DNA from: Myxococcales bacterium
GTDB lineage: Bacteria > Myxococcota_A > Bradymonadia > UBA7976 > UBA1532
Assembly (NCBI GenBank): GCA_020633555.1
Contig: JACKDL010000003.1
Location: forward strand, 62,001-126,000
Reading direction: 5' to 3'
DNA length: 64,000 nt
Both the position numbers and the translations under genes were made by a program. The notes below the pieces were generated by a model. The model was not told the origin of the DNA and did not search any database. It worked only from the letters and a program-made list of their open reading frames with translations. Positions 9,198-18,161 of the stretch are shown in pieces (within the stretch, counting starts at the first letter, position 1; each line of letters starts with the position of its first letter).

Positions 9198-9720
9198 GCC
9201 GCGGCGGGCTCAGCGGTGGATCCGCGGCCTGCGCCTGGTGCACCCAGGTGAGCGTGGCCCGCACATCCCGGCCCGGACAGCAGGCCGCCACCGCCGCCCG
9301 CAGGGCCTCGCCGTCGAAGCGTAGCGGCTCCGCCGGATCCACCAACCCTGCCGCCGACGCCCCCACGTTGCAGCCGATGAGGTCGACGCGCGCCGCAGGC
9401 GCCAGGGCCGCCACCGCGGCCGGCGTGAACAGGTGCCCGGCGGTGGCGGCGCGCAGGAAGTGGCGGCGCAGGTGCAACGTGCCGAGCCCCAGGGCCAAGG
9501 TACCCGGGCCCCCGTGCCCGAGGAGCCGCAGGTGTGTCACCGAGCCTGGCGGCTGAACGGCCAGGGCGGCGGCCGCCGCCGGGACGTCACCGACGGCCAC
9601 CACCTGCACCCCCGCCGCGACCCACGCGCGCGCCGCCGGAGCCACCTGGGGATCCAGGATCCCCGCGGGCGCCGAGACCAGGGCCAGGCGGCCCCGCCCG
9701 GCGAAGGCGCGCTCAGGCAC
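9184..9720 (-). CDS. DUF4347-like protein (possible caspase-like fold)
   Basis: 178 residues from GTG 9720, overlapping the upstream gene's stop by 8 bases. The sequence has a strand-then-motif THLRLLGHGGPGTLALG (His at residue 69) and, about 48 residues later, a hydrophobic strand ending ARVDLIGCNVGASAAG (Cys 117). This order, H-G-G/S-P-G-x-L-x-L-G then G-C-N/D-V-x-A, is the pattern I know from DUF4347, and is analogous to the His/Cys dyad arrangement of CHAT and other clan-CD peptidases. Whether it is catalytic is inference. There is no signal peptide. An alternative is that this is the second half of the upstream gene separated by a frameshift. Confidence 0.52.
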   Translation of the reverse strand: MPERAFAGRGRLALVSAPAGILDPQVAPAARAWVAAGVQVVAVGDVPAAAAALAVQPPGSVTHLRLLGHGGPGTLALGLGTLHLRRHFLRAATAGHLFTPAAVAALAPAARVDLIGCNVGASAAGLVDPAEPLRFDGEALRAAVAACCPGRDVRATLTWVHQAQAADPPLSPPRPTGG

Positions 9721-10351
9721 CCGGCCCGAAGCCCACCGCGTGGTGCACGTTGGCCCAGCCCACCTCGCCCGGCCGCGCGGGCGCCGAGGCCGGGCCGTCC
9801 AGGTGGGCCCCCGGCACCAGGGTCCGTGGCGCGCTCCACCCGGCGGCCGTGCGCACGCGGCCGACGGCCGTCCGCCACACCACCGTCCACGGCTCGTCGG
9901 CCGCGGCCCCGAAGGCGGCCGCCCGCTCGGCCGAGAACCGGGCCCGCGCGCGCACCCCCTCCACGGGGCGCGCGTGGGCCAGCTCCACGCCCTCACCCAG
10001 GGCGAAGGCGTGGGTCCCGGCTTGCGGGTGTTGGAGCCACACGGTCACCGCGTCCAGGCGCAGCGCGTGCGCGTCGTACACGAAGCAGCCCGGCAGGAAG
10101 TCGGGGGTCTTCACGTCGCCCGAGGCGTCGAGGCCCAGGCTGGCGGCGTGCTCGGGCGTCAGCGTGATGCCGATGGTGTCGCCCACCTGGGGCGTGCCCG
10201 TGCCCGGCAGCCAGCCGGTCATGTGCGCCGGCTTGTTCCAGCTCACCCAGCCCGACTTGCCCGAGTGGATGGAGCTGAAGTCCACCTTGTCCCCGGTGCT
10301 GAGCGGGCTCGATGCGCTCTGGATCTTCACAATGTAATGGTACTTCGGCAT
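9713..10351 (-). CDS. Hypothetical protein, first gene of a two-gene unit
   Basis: 212 residues from ATG 10351 (MPKYHYIVKIQSASSP). I do not recognise the family. The N-terminal ~70 residues are rich in Ser/Gly/Trp (SGKSGWVSWN) and look like beta-strands. The middle and C-terminal part contains FLPGCFVYDAHALRLDAVTVWL and WTVVWRTAVGRV strands with an Ala/Arg-rich helix between. No signal peptide, membrane helix or known catalytic motif is visible. It is followed with an 8-base overlap by the DUF4347-like gene, so the two products likely act together. Confidence 0.6.
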   Translation of the reverse strand: MPKYHYIVKIQSASSPLSTGDKVDFSSIHSGKSGWVSWNKPAHMTGWLPGTGTPQVGDTIGITLTPEHAASLGLDASGDVKTPDFLPGCFVYDAHALRLDAVTVWLQHPQAGTHAFALGEGVELAHARPVEGVRARARFSAERAAAFGAAADEPWTVVWRTAVGRVRTAAGWSAPRTLVPGAHLDGPASAPARPGEVGWANVHHAVGFGPGA

Positions 10352-10548
10352 GCCACTGTCTCCCGTCGTGAGGGGCCCGCACGGCCCTGCAGTCACAGTG
10401 CCAGATTGGGACGCGCCTCGCAGCCCGGGCGGCATGATCCCTGCTTTGCCGGACCCCCGTCAGCCGTGATCGTGGGGGAGCGATCGAGGTTCTGACGGTC
10501 GCGCGCGGCAGGCGCCTTCACCCCCCACGGCTCACCGGGAGACTCCGC

Positions 10549-10581
10549 GCGGGGACGGGTGCCGGGCTGGTCCGTCCCCGC
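10549..10581. terminator. Perfect 10-bp hairpin after the sensor kinase gene
   Basis: GCGGGGACGG (10549-10558) and CCGTCCCCGC (10572-10581) form a perfect stem with a 13-base loop, 25 bases beyond the stop of the convergently placed kinase gene. On the + strand it is followed by AGCACTTTT, a short T run, so it is terminator-like in that direction. For the minus-strand kinase transcript it is a hairpin without a T tract. Confidence 0.45.
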
Positions 10582-10606
10582 AGCACTTTTCGTCCAAGGC
10601 TCACCA

Positions 10607-11950
10607 TCAAGCCGCCGGCGCCCCCGGCAGGTCGAGCTGGAAGCGCCCGCCGTCCCCGGGCACCACCGCCACCTCGCCCCCGTGCCGGTGGGCCACCGCC
10701 CGCACGATGGCCAGGCCCAGGCCGGCCCCCTCGCCCCGGCGGTCGCCCCGGGCGAAGGGCTCGAACAGGGCGGCGGCGGCCGCGGGCGCCACGCCCGGGC
10801 CCTCGTCCACCACCGTCAGCCGCCAGCCCCGGTCCGCGGCCATGAGCTGCAGCTCCACCACCGAGCCCTCGGGGCCGTGGCGGATGGCGTTGACGAGCAG
10901 GTTGTCCACCGCCTGCCGCAGGGCAGCCTCGTCCCCCGACAGGGGGGCCACCTCGGGGCCCCGCACCAGCAGCGCCTGCCCGCGGGCCTCGGCCATCGCC
11001 CGGGCCGCCGCCACCGCCGCGTCCACCACCCCCCGCAGATCCGCGGCGTCCAGGGGGGGCGCGGCTTGCTCGAGCTGAGCCAGATCCAGCAGGCGGCTGG
11101 CCAGCCGGCTCAAGCGATCCACCTCGCCCCCCACGGCGCCCAGGGCCTCCTCGAGCTCATCGGTGCCGCGCGGGCGACGCAGGGTGGTGTCGATGTGGGC
11201 GCGCATGGCCGCCAGCGGCGTGCGCAGCTCGTGGGCGGCGTCGGCCACCAGGCGCTCGCGGGCGCCCCGGGCCGCTTGCAGGCGCGCGGTGGTCTCGGCC
11301 ACGTCGTCGCGGAGCTGGGCGATGACGTCCCCGCCGGCGTCGGGATCGGGGCGGGCGGCCAGATCGCCCTCGCGCACCCGGTGCACGTGCTCGGCGATGG
11401 CGCGCACCCGCCCCTCCAGGCGCCAGGCATGGGCGGTCTGCAGGGCCGCCAACACCCCCAGCACCAGCAGGGCCGCCAGCCCGGTGATCACCCAGTAGGC
11501 GGTCATGGTGGCCTGCAGGCCGTCCAGCGAGGCCCGCATCACCAGCAGGTAGGTGCCGTCGGCGCCCGGCAGCCCCGTGCGCAGCTCACGCCAGGCGCCG
11601 TCGCCGCCGTCGGCCAGGACGGGGACCACGGGCGCCGGCGCCGTCCAGCGGGCCGGGAAGTCCTCGGGCGCCCCGGCCACGTGCAGCCGCCTGCCGTCGG
11701 GCCCGTAGAGGGCCGAGCGGGCCGCCGCGCGCCGGGCCGCCTCGATGGGCGAGCGATCCACATGCAGGTGGGCGTGGCGGCCCCCATCGAACAAGCTCAC
11801 CGACTCCGCGGCCGCCTGCGCCAACAACCCCTCGTCCACCCGCGCCCGCAGGCTCAGGCGCAGGATCACGCCCGCGCCGGCCACCACCGCCACCAGCGCC
11901 AGGGCGGGGAGCACGGCGCCCATCCACACCAGCCGGGCGCGCAGGGTCAT
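10607..11950 (-). CDS. Two-component sensor histidine kinase, linked to metal efflux
   Basis: 447 residues from ATG 11950, which overlaps the response-regulator stop (ATGA). It has a membrane helix near residues 7-30, a periplasmic region, and a second helix near 150-175. HAMP-like sequence follows (ALQTAHAWRLEGRVRAIAEHV), then HisKA with the phospho-accepting His in DAAHELRTPLAAM. The ATPase domain shows N-box NLLVNAIRHG, G1 DEGPGV and G2 GAGLGLAIV. It is CusS/CzcS-like in plan. It is downstream of its regulator and both diverge from a heavy-metal RND operon, so it probably senses periplasmic metal. No clear metal-binding motif other than scattered His (DGGRHAHLHVD, residues about 50-60) is seen. 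Confidence 0.87.
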   Translation of the reverse strand: MTLRARLVWMGAVLPALALVAVVAGAGVILRLSLRARVDEGLLAQAAAESVSLFDGGRHAHLHVDRSPIEAARRAAARSALYGPDGRRLHVAGAPEDFPARWTAPAPVVPVLADGGDGAWRELRTGLPGADGTYLLVMRASLDGLQATMTAYWVITGLAALLVLGVLAALQTAHAWRLEGRVRAIAEHVHRVREGDLAARPDPDAGGDVIAQLRDDVAETTARLQAARGARERLVADAAHELRTPLAAMRAHIDTTLRRPRGTDELEEALGAVGGEVDRLSRLASRLLDLAQLEQAAPPLDAADLRGVVDAAVAAARAMAEARGQALLVRGPEVAPLSGDEAALRQAVDNLLVNAIRHGPEGSVVELQLMAADRGWRLTVVDEGPGVAPAAAAALFEPFARGDRRGEGAGLGLAIVRAVAHRHGGEVAVVPGDGGRFQLDLPGAPAA

Positions 11951-12627
11951 CGCTCGGCCCTCAGGCGCCAGCCCAGCCCGCGCACGGTCTCCAAGACAGC
12001 CCCCTCGGGGGCCAGGCGGGCGATCTTCTTGCGCAGGTAGCCCACGTAGACGTCCACCACGTTGGGCTCGCCGTCGAAGTCGGGGCCCCACACCCGCCCC
12101 AGCAGCTCGCTGCGGGTGACCACGTCGCCCGGGCGGGCGAACAGGGCGCCGGCCAGGTCGAACTCGCGGGCGGTGAGGGTGACCTCGGCGTCGCCCCGGG
12201 CCAGGCTGCGGCGGGGCACGTGCAGCACCAGGTCGCCCACCTGGGCGCGCAGACCCGTGGCGCCCCCCCCACCCCGGCGGGCCAGCGCCCCCAGCCGCGC
12301 CAGCAGCTCCTCGAAGGCAAACGGCTTGGGCAGGTAGTCGTCGGCCCCCGCGTCGAAGCCGGCCACCTTCTCGGCCACGGCCCCCCGGGCGGTGAGCATG
12401 ATCACGGGCGTCTGCAGGCCCTCGCGGCGCCAGGCCCGCAGCACGGACAGGCCGTCGAGATCGGGCAGCCCCCAGTCCAACAGGATGACGTCGTAGGGCA
12501 GCGCCCGGGCCTGGGCCAGCGCGTCGGCACCGTTCTCGCACAGGTCCACCTGGTGGCCCTCCTCACGCAGGCCGCGCCCCAGGGCCGCCGCCAGGGGGCG
12601 CTCGTCTTCCACCAACAGCAGCCGCAT
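11947..12627 (-). CDS. OmpR-family response regulator of metal efflux
   Basis: 226 residues from ATG 12627, placed 5 bases after AGGAGG; an in-frame GTG two codons upstream overlaps that site and is unlikely. The receiver domain has the acidic pair (VEDER), phospho-acceptor Asp in LLDWGLPDLDGL and the conserved Lys in PKPFAFEELL. The C-terminal winged-helix domain shows REFDLAGALFARPGDVVTRSELLGRVWG, VDVYVGYLRKKI and VRGLGWRL, all OmpR/PhoB signatures. It overlaps the kinase start and diverges from the RND efflux operon, as in cusRS/czcRS systems. It probably binds the direct repeats found in the shared promoter region. Confidence 0.9.
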   Translation of the reverse strand: MRLLLVEDERPLAAALGRGLREEGHQVDLCENGADALAQARALPYDVILLDWGLPDLDGLSVLRAWRREGLQTPVIMLTARGAVAEKVAGFDAGADDYLPKPFAFEELLARLGALARRGGGGATGLRAQVGDLVLHVPRRSLARGDAEVTLTAREFDLAGALFARPGDVVTRSELLGRVWGPDFDGEPNVVDVYVGYLRKKIARLAPEGAVLETVRGLGWRLRAER

Positions 12628-12682
12628 GCCCACCTCCTCGATCCCACCGTGACGGCGCCCGCGCCCCCCTGCATGAGCGCTG

Positions 12683-12715
12683 TCTGAGAATCCTCACAAG
12701 GGCCTCTCAAGACCA
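12683..12715. promoter_or_regulatory. Three 11-bp direct repeats, candidate response-regulator site
   Basis: TCTGAGAATCC, TCACAAGGGCC and TCTCAAGACCA lie head to tail at exact 11-bp spacing between the divergent regulator and efflux genes. They share T-C at positions 1-2 and mostly C-C at positions 10-11. OmpR/PhoB-family regulators bind tandem direct repeats with one-turn (10-11 bp) spacing, so this is a candidate operator. The repeats are imperfect. Confidence 0.4.
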
Positions 12716-12745
12716 CTGCGGGCTGGCCCCGGCACCGTGGGGCCC

Positions 12746-13966
12746 ATGATACGAACCCTCACCCTGTTGTTGGGCCTGGCCTGCGTCGCCCCGGCGAACG
12801 CCGCGCCCCTGTCGTACGCCGACGCCGTGGCCCGGGCCGCCGCCCGGGTGGACGTGGCCGCTCGCCAGCGGGGCCTGGACGCCCACCGCGCCCTGGCCCG
12901 GAACCTGAGCGGGCAGACCGGCCACCCCTCGGTGGTGATCTACCCCGGCTGGCGGCTGGCCCCCAGCGACATCGTCCGCCCCGAGTTCCAGGCCCAGCTC
13001 ACCCACGAGTGGAACGTCACCGGCCTGTCCGACGCCCGGCGCGAAGCCCTGCAGGCCGAGGCCGAGCTGCTCCAGGCGGCCTTGGCGGACGCCGCCATGG
13101 GCGCCCGCATGGCCGCCAGCCGGGCCTGGATCGACCGCTGGGCCGCCGAGGCACGCCTGGGGGCCGAGCAGGCCGCGCTGGACCAGGCCGCCCGCTTCGC
13201 GGCCCTGGTGGATCAGGCCCTGGAGGCCGGCGCCATCACCCGCGACGCCGCCGCCGAGGCCCGCGCCGAGGTGGCCCAGGCCCGGCTGCGGGTGGTGGAC
13301 GCCGAGGGGCAGGTGGTGGACGCCGGCCACGCCCTGGCCCGCGCCGTGGGGGAGCCCACGGGCCAGCCCCTGGCCGTCGCCGGCGAGCTGCCGCGGCCCG
13401 CCCTGCCGGACCCAGCGGCCTCCGAGGGGCTGGTGGCCCGCGCCCGCGAACTGCCCGGCCCCCGGCTCGGCCGGCTGGCCCACCTGGCCGCCCAGGCCCG
13501 CGCGGTGGAGATCAAGGCCGCCGCCGGCAGCCGGCTGCAGGCCGGCGTCATGCTGCAGGTGGACGACGGGGTGGTGGCCTTCGGCACCCTGGGCGTCACC
13601 TGGGCCGCCTTCGACCAGGGCGAGCGCGACCGCGCCGGCGCCCGGGCGGAGGCCGAGGCCGCCCGCGGCGCCGCCGAGCAGGCCGCCCTGGAGGGCGTGC
13701 ACCGGCTCGCCCAGGCCCTGCACGAGGTGGAGCACGCCCGCGAGAACGAGCAGGCCCTCGATGACGGCCTGCTGCCCGCCCTGCGCGCTCTGGTGGAGGC
13801 CCGCGACGCGGCCTTCGCCGCGGGCCAGGTCACCGTGTTCGACGTCCTGCGGGCCCGCGCCCGCCTCGCCGCCGCCCAGCGGGATCGGGTGGCCGCCCGC
13901 GCCGCCCGCGCCTGGGCCGAGACCGCCGCCTGGATCCTGCTCGCCGCCGCCGGAGATGCCCCGTGA
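12746..13966 (+). CDS. TolC-like outer-membrane factor of heavy-metal RND efflux (CzcC type)
   Basis: 406 residues from ATG 12746, with a signal peptide (MIRTLTLLLGLACVAPANA). The mature protein is almost entirely long Ala/Glu/Arg-rich helices with heptad character in two repeats, the pattern of OEP/TolC proteins. These form trimeric outer-membrane ducts. It is first in a three-gene operon with a membrane-fusion lipoprotein and a CzcA-type pump, with stop-start overlaps at both junctions, so it should be the outer-membrane exit of that pump. At about 405 residues it matches CzcC-class proteins. Confidence 0.83.
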   Translation: MIRTLTLLLGLACVAPANAAPLSYADAVARAAARVDVAARQRGLDAHRALARNLSGQTGHPSVVIYPGWRLAPSDIVRPEFQAQLTHEWNVTGLSDARREALQAEAELLQAALADAAMGARMAASRAWIDRWAAEARLGAEQAALDQAARFAALVDQALEAGAITRDAAAEARAEVAQARLRVVDAEGQVVDAGHALARAVGEPTGQPLAVAGELPRPALPDPAASEGLVARARELPGPRLGRLAHLAAQARAVEIKAAAGSRLQAGVMLQVDDGVVAFGTLGVTWAAFDQGERDRAGARAEAEAARGAAEQAALEGVHRLAQALHEVEHARENEQALDDGLLPALRALVEARDAAFAAGQVTVFDVLRARARLAAAQRDRVAARAARAWAETAAWILLAAAGDAP

Positions 13967-15048
13967 TGCGCCCGCTCGCCCTTTCCGCCGTGCTCGCCCT
14001 GGCCCTGGGCTGCCAGGCCCCCCCGCCCCCGGCCCCCGCGCCGCTGGGGCCCTCCAGCAGCCCCACCCGGTGGGTGCACCCGGCGCCGCCGCGGGACGCC
14101 ACGCTGCTGGTGCTGCCGGCCCGCACCGTGGGCGATCCCAGCGCCCGCGGCGCCGTGTCGCCCCTCCTGCACGGCCGGGTCGAGGCCCTGCACGTGCGCC
14201 CCGGCGACCGGGTGGCCGTGGACGCACCCGTGGCCGAGATGGCCTCCCCCGACGCCCTGCAGGCGGCCGCGGCCCTGCGCGCCGCCCGCCACCAGCTCAA
14301 GCCCGTGACCCAGCGCCTGCAGGAGCTGCGGCGGCTGCGCAAGCAGGGGCTGGCGGCCTCGGACACCGTGTACGCCCTGGTGGCCCAGCAGGCCGCCCTG
14401 GAGGCCGAGGCCGAGACCGCCAAGGCCACCCTGCGGGCCGCCGGCCTGGCGGACGCCGCGCCCGACGCCGCCCTGCGCAACGGCCGCCTGGTGCTGCGCA
14501 GCCCGGTGGCCGGCGTGGTGCGCGCGGTGCACGCCCGGCTGGGCGAGGTGCGCGGCCCCGACGACGGGCCGCTGGTGGAGATCCTGGGCGTGGGCCCCGC
14601 CCGCATCGAGGCCCGCCTGCCCCGCCAGGTGCCCGCCGGCGCCACGCCCGTCTTCGCCCCCCTGGATGGCGAGCCCGTACCCCTGGCGGTCGAACCCGTG
14701 GCCCAGGCGCCAGCCCTGGACGACTCGGGCCAGATCGCCTGGTTCGCGCCGGCGGATCCCGCGCTGACCCTGCCCCACGGCCTGCGCGGCGAGCTGCGGC
14801 TGGTGCCCGCCAGCGCCGACATCGTGGAGCTGCCCCGGGCGGCCGTGGTGATGGACGGCGGCCAGGCCACCGTGGCCCGCCGGGGCGCCGACGGCGCCGT
14901 CGCCTGGGTGCCCGTGGAGGTGGTCAGCGGCGCCGGGGCCACCGCCCTGGTGCGCGGCCCGCTGCGGGCCGAGGACGAGGTGGCCGCCGACGGCCGCAAG
15001 GTGCGCGCCGCGCTGCACCTGGCCGCCGCCGACGGGGGGGCCCCGTGA
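13963..15048 (+). CDS. RND efflux membrane-fusion (periplasmic adaptor) lipoprotein, CzcB type
   Basis: 361 residues if the GTG at 13963 is used (GGAG 7 bases upstream); the adjacent ATG at 13966 is the alternative. The signal peptide ends with a lipobox (LALALGC) followed by a Pro-rich tether. A biotinyl-lipoyl half (SPLLHGRVEALHVRPGDRVAVDAPVAEM, about residues 68-95) is followed by a coiled-coil hairpin (residues about 100-155). The second lipoyl half follows (LVLRSPVAGVVRAVHARLGEV), then beta-barrel and membrane-proximal domains. This is the adaptor plan that bridges inner-membrane RND pump and outer-membrane factor. It shares overlaps with both neighbours. Confidence 0.85.
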   Translation: MMRPLALSAVLALALGCQAPPPPAPAPLGPSSSPTRWVHPAPPRDATLLVLPARTVGDPSARGAVSPLLHGRVEALHVRPGDRVAVDAPVAEMASPDALQAAAALRAARHQLKPVTQRLQELRRLRKQGLAASDTVYALVAQQAALEAEAETAKATLRAAGLADAAPDAALRNGRLVLRSPVAGVVRAVHARLGEVRGPDDGPLVEILGVGPARIEARLPRQVPAGATPVFAPLDGEPVPLAVEPVAQAPALDDSGQIAWFAPADPALTLPHGLRGELRLVPASADIVELPRAAVVMDGGQATVARRGADGAVAWVPVEVVSGAGATALVRGPLRAEDEVAADGRKVRAALHLAAADGGAP

Positions 15049-18000
15049 TCGTCGCCCTGATCCAGGCGTCTCTGCGGCACCGCCGCACCGCCATCGTCCT
15101 GGCCCTGGCCCTGGCCGCGCTGGCCGCCGTGGTGGGGTCACGCCTGCGGCTGGACGCCCTGCCCGACATCACCTCGAACCAGGTGGTGGTGCTCACCGGC
15201 GCCCCGGGCCTGACCCCCGAGGAGGTGGAGCGCCGGGTCACCCGCCCCGTCGAGGTGGCCCTGGGCGGCCTGCCCGGCGTCGAGACCTCACGCAGCATCT
15301 CGCGCTACGGCATCAGCTCGGTGACGGTGGTGTTCGGCGACGACGTGGACCCCTTCCTGGCCCGCCAGGTGGTGGGTGAGCGCCTGTCCGGCCTGGCCAC
15401 CGCGCTGCCCGCCGGCGTCGAGGCCCCCCAGATGGCGCCGCTCACCGGCGGCCTGGGCGAGATCCTGCACTTCACCGTGTCGTCGCCCGATCGCACGCCC
15501 GCCGAGCTGCTGGCCCTGACCAACGTGCGCATCAGCCCGCTGCTGCGCACCGTGCCGGGGGTGGTGGAGGTGAACGCCTGGGGCGGCGAGCAGCGCACCC
15601 TGGACGTGGTGGCCGATCCCGCGGCCCTGGCCGCCCGCAAGCTGACCCTGGGCGATCTGAAGGCCGCCCTGGAGGCCGCCGTGGGCAACGCGCCGGGCGC
15701 CAGCCTGCCGGCGGGCGACGGGCAGGCGCTGCTGCGCGGCGTGGCCCGCCCCGCCAGTGTGGCCGAGCTGGGCCAGGCGATGGTGCGCACCGCCGCCGAC
15801 GACGAGGCCCCCGTGCGGGTGGCCGACGTGGCCCGAGTGGTCGAGGGTGCCCTGCCCCGCATCGGCGCCGCCACCGCCAACGGCCGCGGCGAGACCGTGT
15901 ACGTGATGGTGCAGATGCTGCGCGACGCCAACGCCCGCGAGGTGATGGGCCGCCTGCACGCCCGCCTGCCCGACGTGAAGCGCGTGCTGCCCCCCGACGT
16001 GGATCTGCGCATCGTCTACGACCGCGGGGTGCTGGTGGACAACACCCTGCGCACGGTGGGCACCAACCTGCTCGAGGGCGGGATTCTGGTGGTGGCCGTG
16101 CTGTTCCTCATGCTGGGCAGCGCCCGCGCCGGCCTGCTGGTGGCGCTGGTGATCCCCCTTTCCATGCTGGGTGCCGCCGCCGGCATGGTGCTGCTGAAGG
16201 TGCCCGGCAACCTCATGAGCCTGGGCGCCCTGGACTTCGGTCTGCTGGTGGACGGGGCGGTGGTGATGGTCGAGGCCGTCTTCCATGCCCTTGAAGGCAA
16301 AGGCGAATTGAGCCGCGCCGAGCGCGAGGGGCTCATCGCCCGCACCATCGGGCAGGTGGCCCGGCCGGTGTTCTTCTCGGTGCTCGTCATCCTGCTGGTG
16401 TACGTCCCCGTGCTCACCCTGGCCGGTGTGGACGGCAAGCTGTTCCGGCCCATGGCCATCACCCTCATCCTGGCCCTGGCCAGCTCGCTGTTGCTGGCCC
16501 TGACCTTCGTGCCCGCCGCCGTCAGCCTGCTGCTGCGCCCCAAGCACGTGCCCGCCCGGCCGCCGATCCTGGTGCGGATCTTCACCACCCTCTACCGGCC
16601 CCTGCTGGGCACCGCCCTGCGCCGCCCGGGTCTGGTGGTGCTGGGCGCCGTGGGGCTGCTGGTGGGCGGCGTCGCCCTGTTCCTGCAGGCGGGCTCCACC
16701 TTCGTCCCCCAGCTCGACGAGGGCGATCTGGTGGTGCAGACCACCCGCGACCCCGACATCGCCATCGAGGCCGCCGTGCGCCGCGCCGGCGAGATGGAGG
16801 CTGCCCTGCTGGCCGTGCCCGAGGTGACCCAGGTGGTCAGCCGCATCGGCAGCCCCGCGGTGGCCACCGACATCATGGGGCTGGAGCAGGCCGACGTGTT
16901 CGTGGGCCTGGCCCCCCGCGGCCAGTGGCGCCCCGGGCTCACCCGCGAGGGCCTCATCGAGCAGCTCCAGGCGGTGCTGGACCACGCCGATCCCGGCAGC
17001 GATCCCGCCTTCACCCAGCCCATCCAGATGCGCTTCAACGAGCTGCTGGGCGGCGCGGTGGCCGACGTGGCCATCAGCATCTACGGCGAGGATCTGGGCG
17101 AGCTGCGGCGCCTGGCGGAGGCCAGCGTGGCGGCCCTGGAGACCCTGGACGGCGCCGCCGACGCCCAGGTGCTGGCGCCCCCCTCGGTGTCGCTCATCGA
17201 GGTGCGCCCCCGGCCCCTCGACGCCGCCCGCCGCGGCCTGACCGCCGAGGCGGTGCTGGACGCCGTGACCGCCCTGCGCACCGGCGTGCCCGTGGGCACC
17301 ACCTACGACGGGCCCCTGGCCATCCCGCTGCGCCTGCGCCTGGACGGCGACGCCGCCGCCGCCACCGTGGGCGCCGTGCGCCTGCCCACCCCGGGCGGCT
17401 GGCTGGTGTCGCTGACCCAGGTGGCCGACGTGCTGCAGGCCCAGACCCCCGCGCTGGTGAGCCACGACGAGGGCCTGCGCCGCATCGTGGTGGGCTTCAA
17501 CGTGCGCGGCCGCGACCTGGGCACCGTGGTGGGCGAGGCCAAGGCGCTGCTGGCCCAGCGCGCGCCCCTGCCCGACGGCTACCGCGCCGAGTGGGGCGGC
17601 CAGTACGCCAACCTGGAAGAGGCCCAGGCCCGGATGGCCGTGGTGGTGCCGGTGGTGCTGGTGGGCATCCTGGTGCTGCTGGGGCTGACCTTCCGCCGGT
17701 TGGGCCCGGCCCTGATCATCTTCCTGAACGTGCCCTTCGCGGGGGTGGGCGGCATCGTGGCCCTCACCCTGCGCGCGCTGCCCGTGAGCATCTCGGCCCT
17801 GGTGGGCTTCATCGCGCTGAGCGGCATCGCCGTGCTGAACGGCGTGGTGCTCATGCAGGCCCTGCTGGACGCCCGGGCCGCGGGCGCCGAGCCCGCCGAG
17901 GCCGCCGCCCAGGCCGCCCGCAGCCGCATGCGTCCCGTGCTCATGACCGCGCTGGTGGCCGCCCTGGGCTTCGTGCCCATGATGCTGGCCACCGGCCCCG

Positions 18001-18161
18001 GCGCCGAGGTGCAGCGCCCCCTGGCCACCGTGGTGGTGGGCGGGCTGGCCACCAGCACCCTGCTGACGCTGGTGATCCTGCCGGCCCTGTACGCGCTCAT
18101 GGGCGGCCGGGGCCGCGCTGCCGCTCGCGGCGAAGCTCAGCGGGCGCAGGCGGCCTCGTAG
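15045..18161 (+). CDS. Heavy-metal efflux RND pump, CzcA/CusA family
   Basis: 1038 residues from GTG 15045, overlapping the adaptor stop (GTGA). It shows the usual RND duplication: 12 membrane helices and two large periplasmic loops. The N-terminus reads RRTAIVLALALAAL, then PDITSNQVVVLTGAPGLTPEEVE, a hallmark of CzcA-type pumps. Helix 4 carries DFGLLVDGAVVMVE (Asp 397, Asp 403, Glu 410), the proton-relay pattern of divalent-cation HME-RND pumps (Zn/Co/Cd or Ni/Co classes), rather than the A-x-G...D pattern of CusA copper/silver pumps. The usual Asn after that Glu is Ala here. The 3' end overlaps the convergent gene by 25 bases. Substrate metal is inferred only to class level. Confidence 0.93.
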   Translation: MIVALIQASLRHRRTAIVLALALAALAAVVGSRLRLDALPDITSNQVVVLTGAPGLTPEEVERRVTRPVEVALGGLPGVETSRSISRYGISSVTVVFGDDVDPFLARQVVGERLSGLATALPAGVEAPQMAPLTGGLGEILHFTVSSPDRTPAELLALTNVRISPLLRTVPGVVEVNAWGGEQRTLDVVADPAALAARKLTLGDLKAALEAAVGNAPGASLPAGDGQALLRGVARPASVAELGQAMVRTAADDEAPVRVADVARVVEGALPRIGAATANGRGETVYVMVQMLRDANAREVMGRLHARLPDVKRVLPPDVDLRIVYDRGVLVDNTLRTVGTNLLEGGILVVAVLFLMLGSARAGLLVALVIPLSMLGAAAGMVLLKVPGNLMSLGALDFGLLVDGAVVMVEAVFHALEGKGELSRAEREGLIARTIGQVARPVFFSVLVILLVYVPVLTLAGVDGKLFRPMAITLILALASSLLLALTFVPAAVSLLLRPKHVPARPPILVRIFTTLYRPLLGTALRRPGLVVLGAVGLLVGGVALFLQAGSTFVPQLDEGDLVVQTTRDPDIAIEAAVRRAGEMEAALLAVPEVTQVVSRIGSPAVATDIMGLEQADVFVGLAPRGQWRPGLTREGLIEQLQAVLDHADPGSDPAFTQPIQMRFNELLGGAVADVAISIYGEDLGELRRLAEASVAALETLDGAADAQVLAPPSVSLIEVRPRPLDAARRGLTAEAVLDAVTALRTGVPVGTTYDGPLAIPLRLRLDGDAAAATVGAVRLPTPGGWLVSLTQVADVLQAQTPALVSHDEGLRRIVVGFNVRGRDLGTVVGEAKALLAQRAPLPDGYRAEWGGQYANLEEAQARMAVVVPVVLVGILVLLGLTFRRLGPALIIFLNVPFAGVGGIVALTLRALPVSISALVGFIALSGIAVLNGVVLMQALLDARAAGAEPAEAAAQAARSRMRPVLMTALVAALGFVPMMLATGPGAEVQRPLATVVVGGLATSTLLTLVILPALYALMGGRGRAAARGEAQRAQAAS

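Noticed and set aside
10607..12627. Single fused kinase-regulator protein
   Set aside because: An open frame spans both genes on one strand, but the receiver/winged-helix and kinase motifs are in different frames joined by an ATGA overlap, so these are two genes.
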